From Porphyromonadaceae bacterium UBA2720 (GTDB lineage Bacteria; Bacteroidota; Bacteroidia; Bacteroidales; Muribaculaceae), in NCBI GenBank assembly GCA_002353885.1, contig DEKO01000067.1, positions 284 to 5,974 on the forward strand: a stretch of DNA of 5,691 bases. Direction: 5' to 3'. The position numbers and the translations under genes were made by a program. Under the pieces are notes generated by a model. The model had not been told where the DNA came from. It ran no database searches and saw only the letters and a program-made list of their open reading frames with translations. Every line of letters begins with the position of its first letter. Within the stretch, counting starts at the first letter, position 1. Below, piece after piece: positions 5,037 to 5,691 of the stretch.

Positions 5037-5635
5037 CGGCCTACGGTCTGGATATACAGTAGACGCTCGTTCTCACCGAGTTTCATGGCCTGTTCTACCT
5101 CATCGTTGTCGAGCATGGCGCGCACGGTGGTCTTTAGACCTACCGAGGCGCAGTAGAGGTAGATAGCGTGCGAGGCGGCACCGGCGGTATAGTTTTGGAA
5201 TTCGTCTTTCTTCTGCTTGTCGGTGTTGACCACCAGGGCGATGTTGATAGGAGCGGTTTTGGCCCAGTCCTGACGGGCCTGGATGTCGCGGAAGTCGCCC
5301 GTGTTGACCACAGTCAGGGTGTTGTCCTCGGCGCTGTAGCGGCTGATTTCGGTGGCAGTGATGACATACAGGATGAGCTCCTGCCGGTTCATGGCTGTTG
5401 CGATGGTGCGTTTGCCCTCGTGGGTGATGCCCCAGGCTGCCCATAGCATGTTGCTCAGGTCTTGTTTGGTTACTATCGAAGTAGGATCGATGTCACGCAT
5501 GCTTTTACGTTCTTGCATGGCTTGCATCAGTGGCATGCCGCCTGCGGTTTGCGGTGCAGGGAGCACCTCGGCACTGAGTGTGCAACTTGTTGCAATCATC
5601 ATGGTTGCCATGATGAGTTTAGCAATTTTCTTCAT
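5033..5635 (-). CDS. Exported nitroreductase-like (SagB/ThcOx-type) flavoprotein
   Basis: The product has 200 residues. Residues 1-22 are a signal peptide (MKKIAKLI, hydrophobic core, likely cut after TLSA-E). An alternative lipobox at C18 (ATSC) is weak. The mature part follows the short nitroreductase-fold pattern: ERKSMRDI (42-49, FMN phosphate-binding arginine/serine region), LLWAAWGI-type NMLWAAWGIT (62-71), GKRTIATAMNRQELILYV (74-91) and AGAASHAIYLYCASVGLKT (151-169, the GAxxQN helix). The usual QN in that last motif is HA here, so cofactor contacts may differ. The family binds FMN and reduces nitro groups or oxidises substrates; the substrate is unknown. Export is notable because FMN must be acquired outside the cytoplasm. 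The gene is first in the leftward gene set behind a consensus promoter and is coupled to the DUF5715 gene by an ATGA overlap. Confidence 0.88.
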   Translation of the reverse strand: MKKIAKLIMATMMIATSCTLSAEVLPAPQTAGGMPLMQAMQERKSMRDIDPTSIVTKQDLSNMLWAAWGITHEGKRTIATAMNRQELILYVITATEISRYSAEDNTLTVVNTGDFRDIQARQDWAKTAPINIALVVNTDKQKKDEFQNYTAGAASHAIYLYCASVGLKTTVRAMLDNDEVEQAMKLGENERLLYIQTVGR

Positions 5636-5660
5636 TTCTGTTTCTTAAAGTTTTGCACTG

Positions 5661-5691
5661 CAAATGTACAAACTCTTATCCAAACTCCAAA
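5661..5691 (-). promoter_or_regulatory. Consensus Bacteroidetes promoter for the leftward gene set
   Basis: On the minus strand, TTTG (5691-5688) is followed by exactly 19 bp and then TACATTTG (5668-5661). This matches the TTTG-N19-TAnnTTTG consensus of the primary Bacteroidetes sigma factor. The expected start point is near 5654, leaving a leader of about 20 nt that is A-rich before ATG 5635. It should drive the nitroreductase and DUF5715 genes, and possibly HAD and aroB. Confidence 0.85.

Overview
The window looks like a chromosomal segment from a member of the order Bacteroidales (gut Muribaculaceae/Prevotella type). Four things point there. Two promoters match the Bacteroidetes pattern (TTTG and TAnnTTTG), one of them exactly. 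Start codons sit behind A-rich leaders without strong Shine-Dalgarno sites. There is a secreted dockerin plus FGE/SUMF1-like protein of a type common in Bacteroidales, and a DUF5715-type lipoprotein. The family assignments come from reading the proteins, not from a database search.

Left part (1-1130) is AT-rich and gene-poor. Positions 29-247 hold a structured repeat cluster: paired ATTGCA hexamers 10 bp apart, a 54-bp unit repeated in tandem, and an inverted copy that can form a 33-position hairpin. A small antitoxin-like gene (380-628, +) follows, preceded by a 14-bp palindrome and without a toxin gene next to it. Next come a remnant of a membrane-anchored regulator on the minus strand (722-901) and an ATTAGCCGTTAA hairpin with a T-rich tail, probably a terminator.

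Middle (1114-2206): one plus-strand gene with its own promoter encodes a secreted protein with two dockerin repeats and an FGE-sulfatase/C-type-lectin-like domain. One of the two catalytic cysteines of true formylglycine-generating enzymes is absent. The last ~35 residues have an unusual composition on a conserved scaffold, as in targets of diversity-generating retroelements (DGRs). A long perfect hairpin follows and separates this gene from the convergent operon.

Right part (2424-5691) is a leftward gene set: an exported nitroreductase-like flavoprotein, a DUF5715/M15-like lipoprotein, a HAD hydrolase resembling the BT2127 pyrophosphatase, and 3-dehydroquinate synthase (aroB). A promoter with exact consensus spacing lies at the right edge. 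The genes form two translationally coupled pairs with 4-bp overlaps (ATGA and GTGA), separated by 85 bp that contain a heptamer tandem repeat. The HAD-aroB pair serves core metabolism (pyrophosphate or phosphate-ester hydrolysis and the shikimate pathway). The other pair acts in the cell envelope.

No complete new defence or mobile system is visible. The observations most worth following are the possible DGR-diversified C-terminus, the hexamer/54-bp repeat cluster, and a candidate leftward small transcript between the convergent genes.
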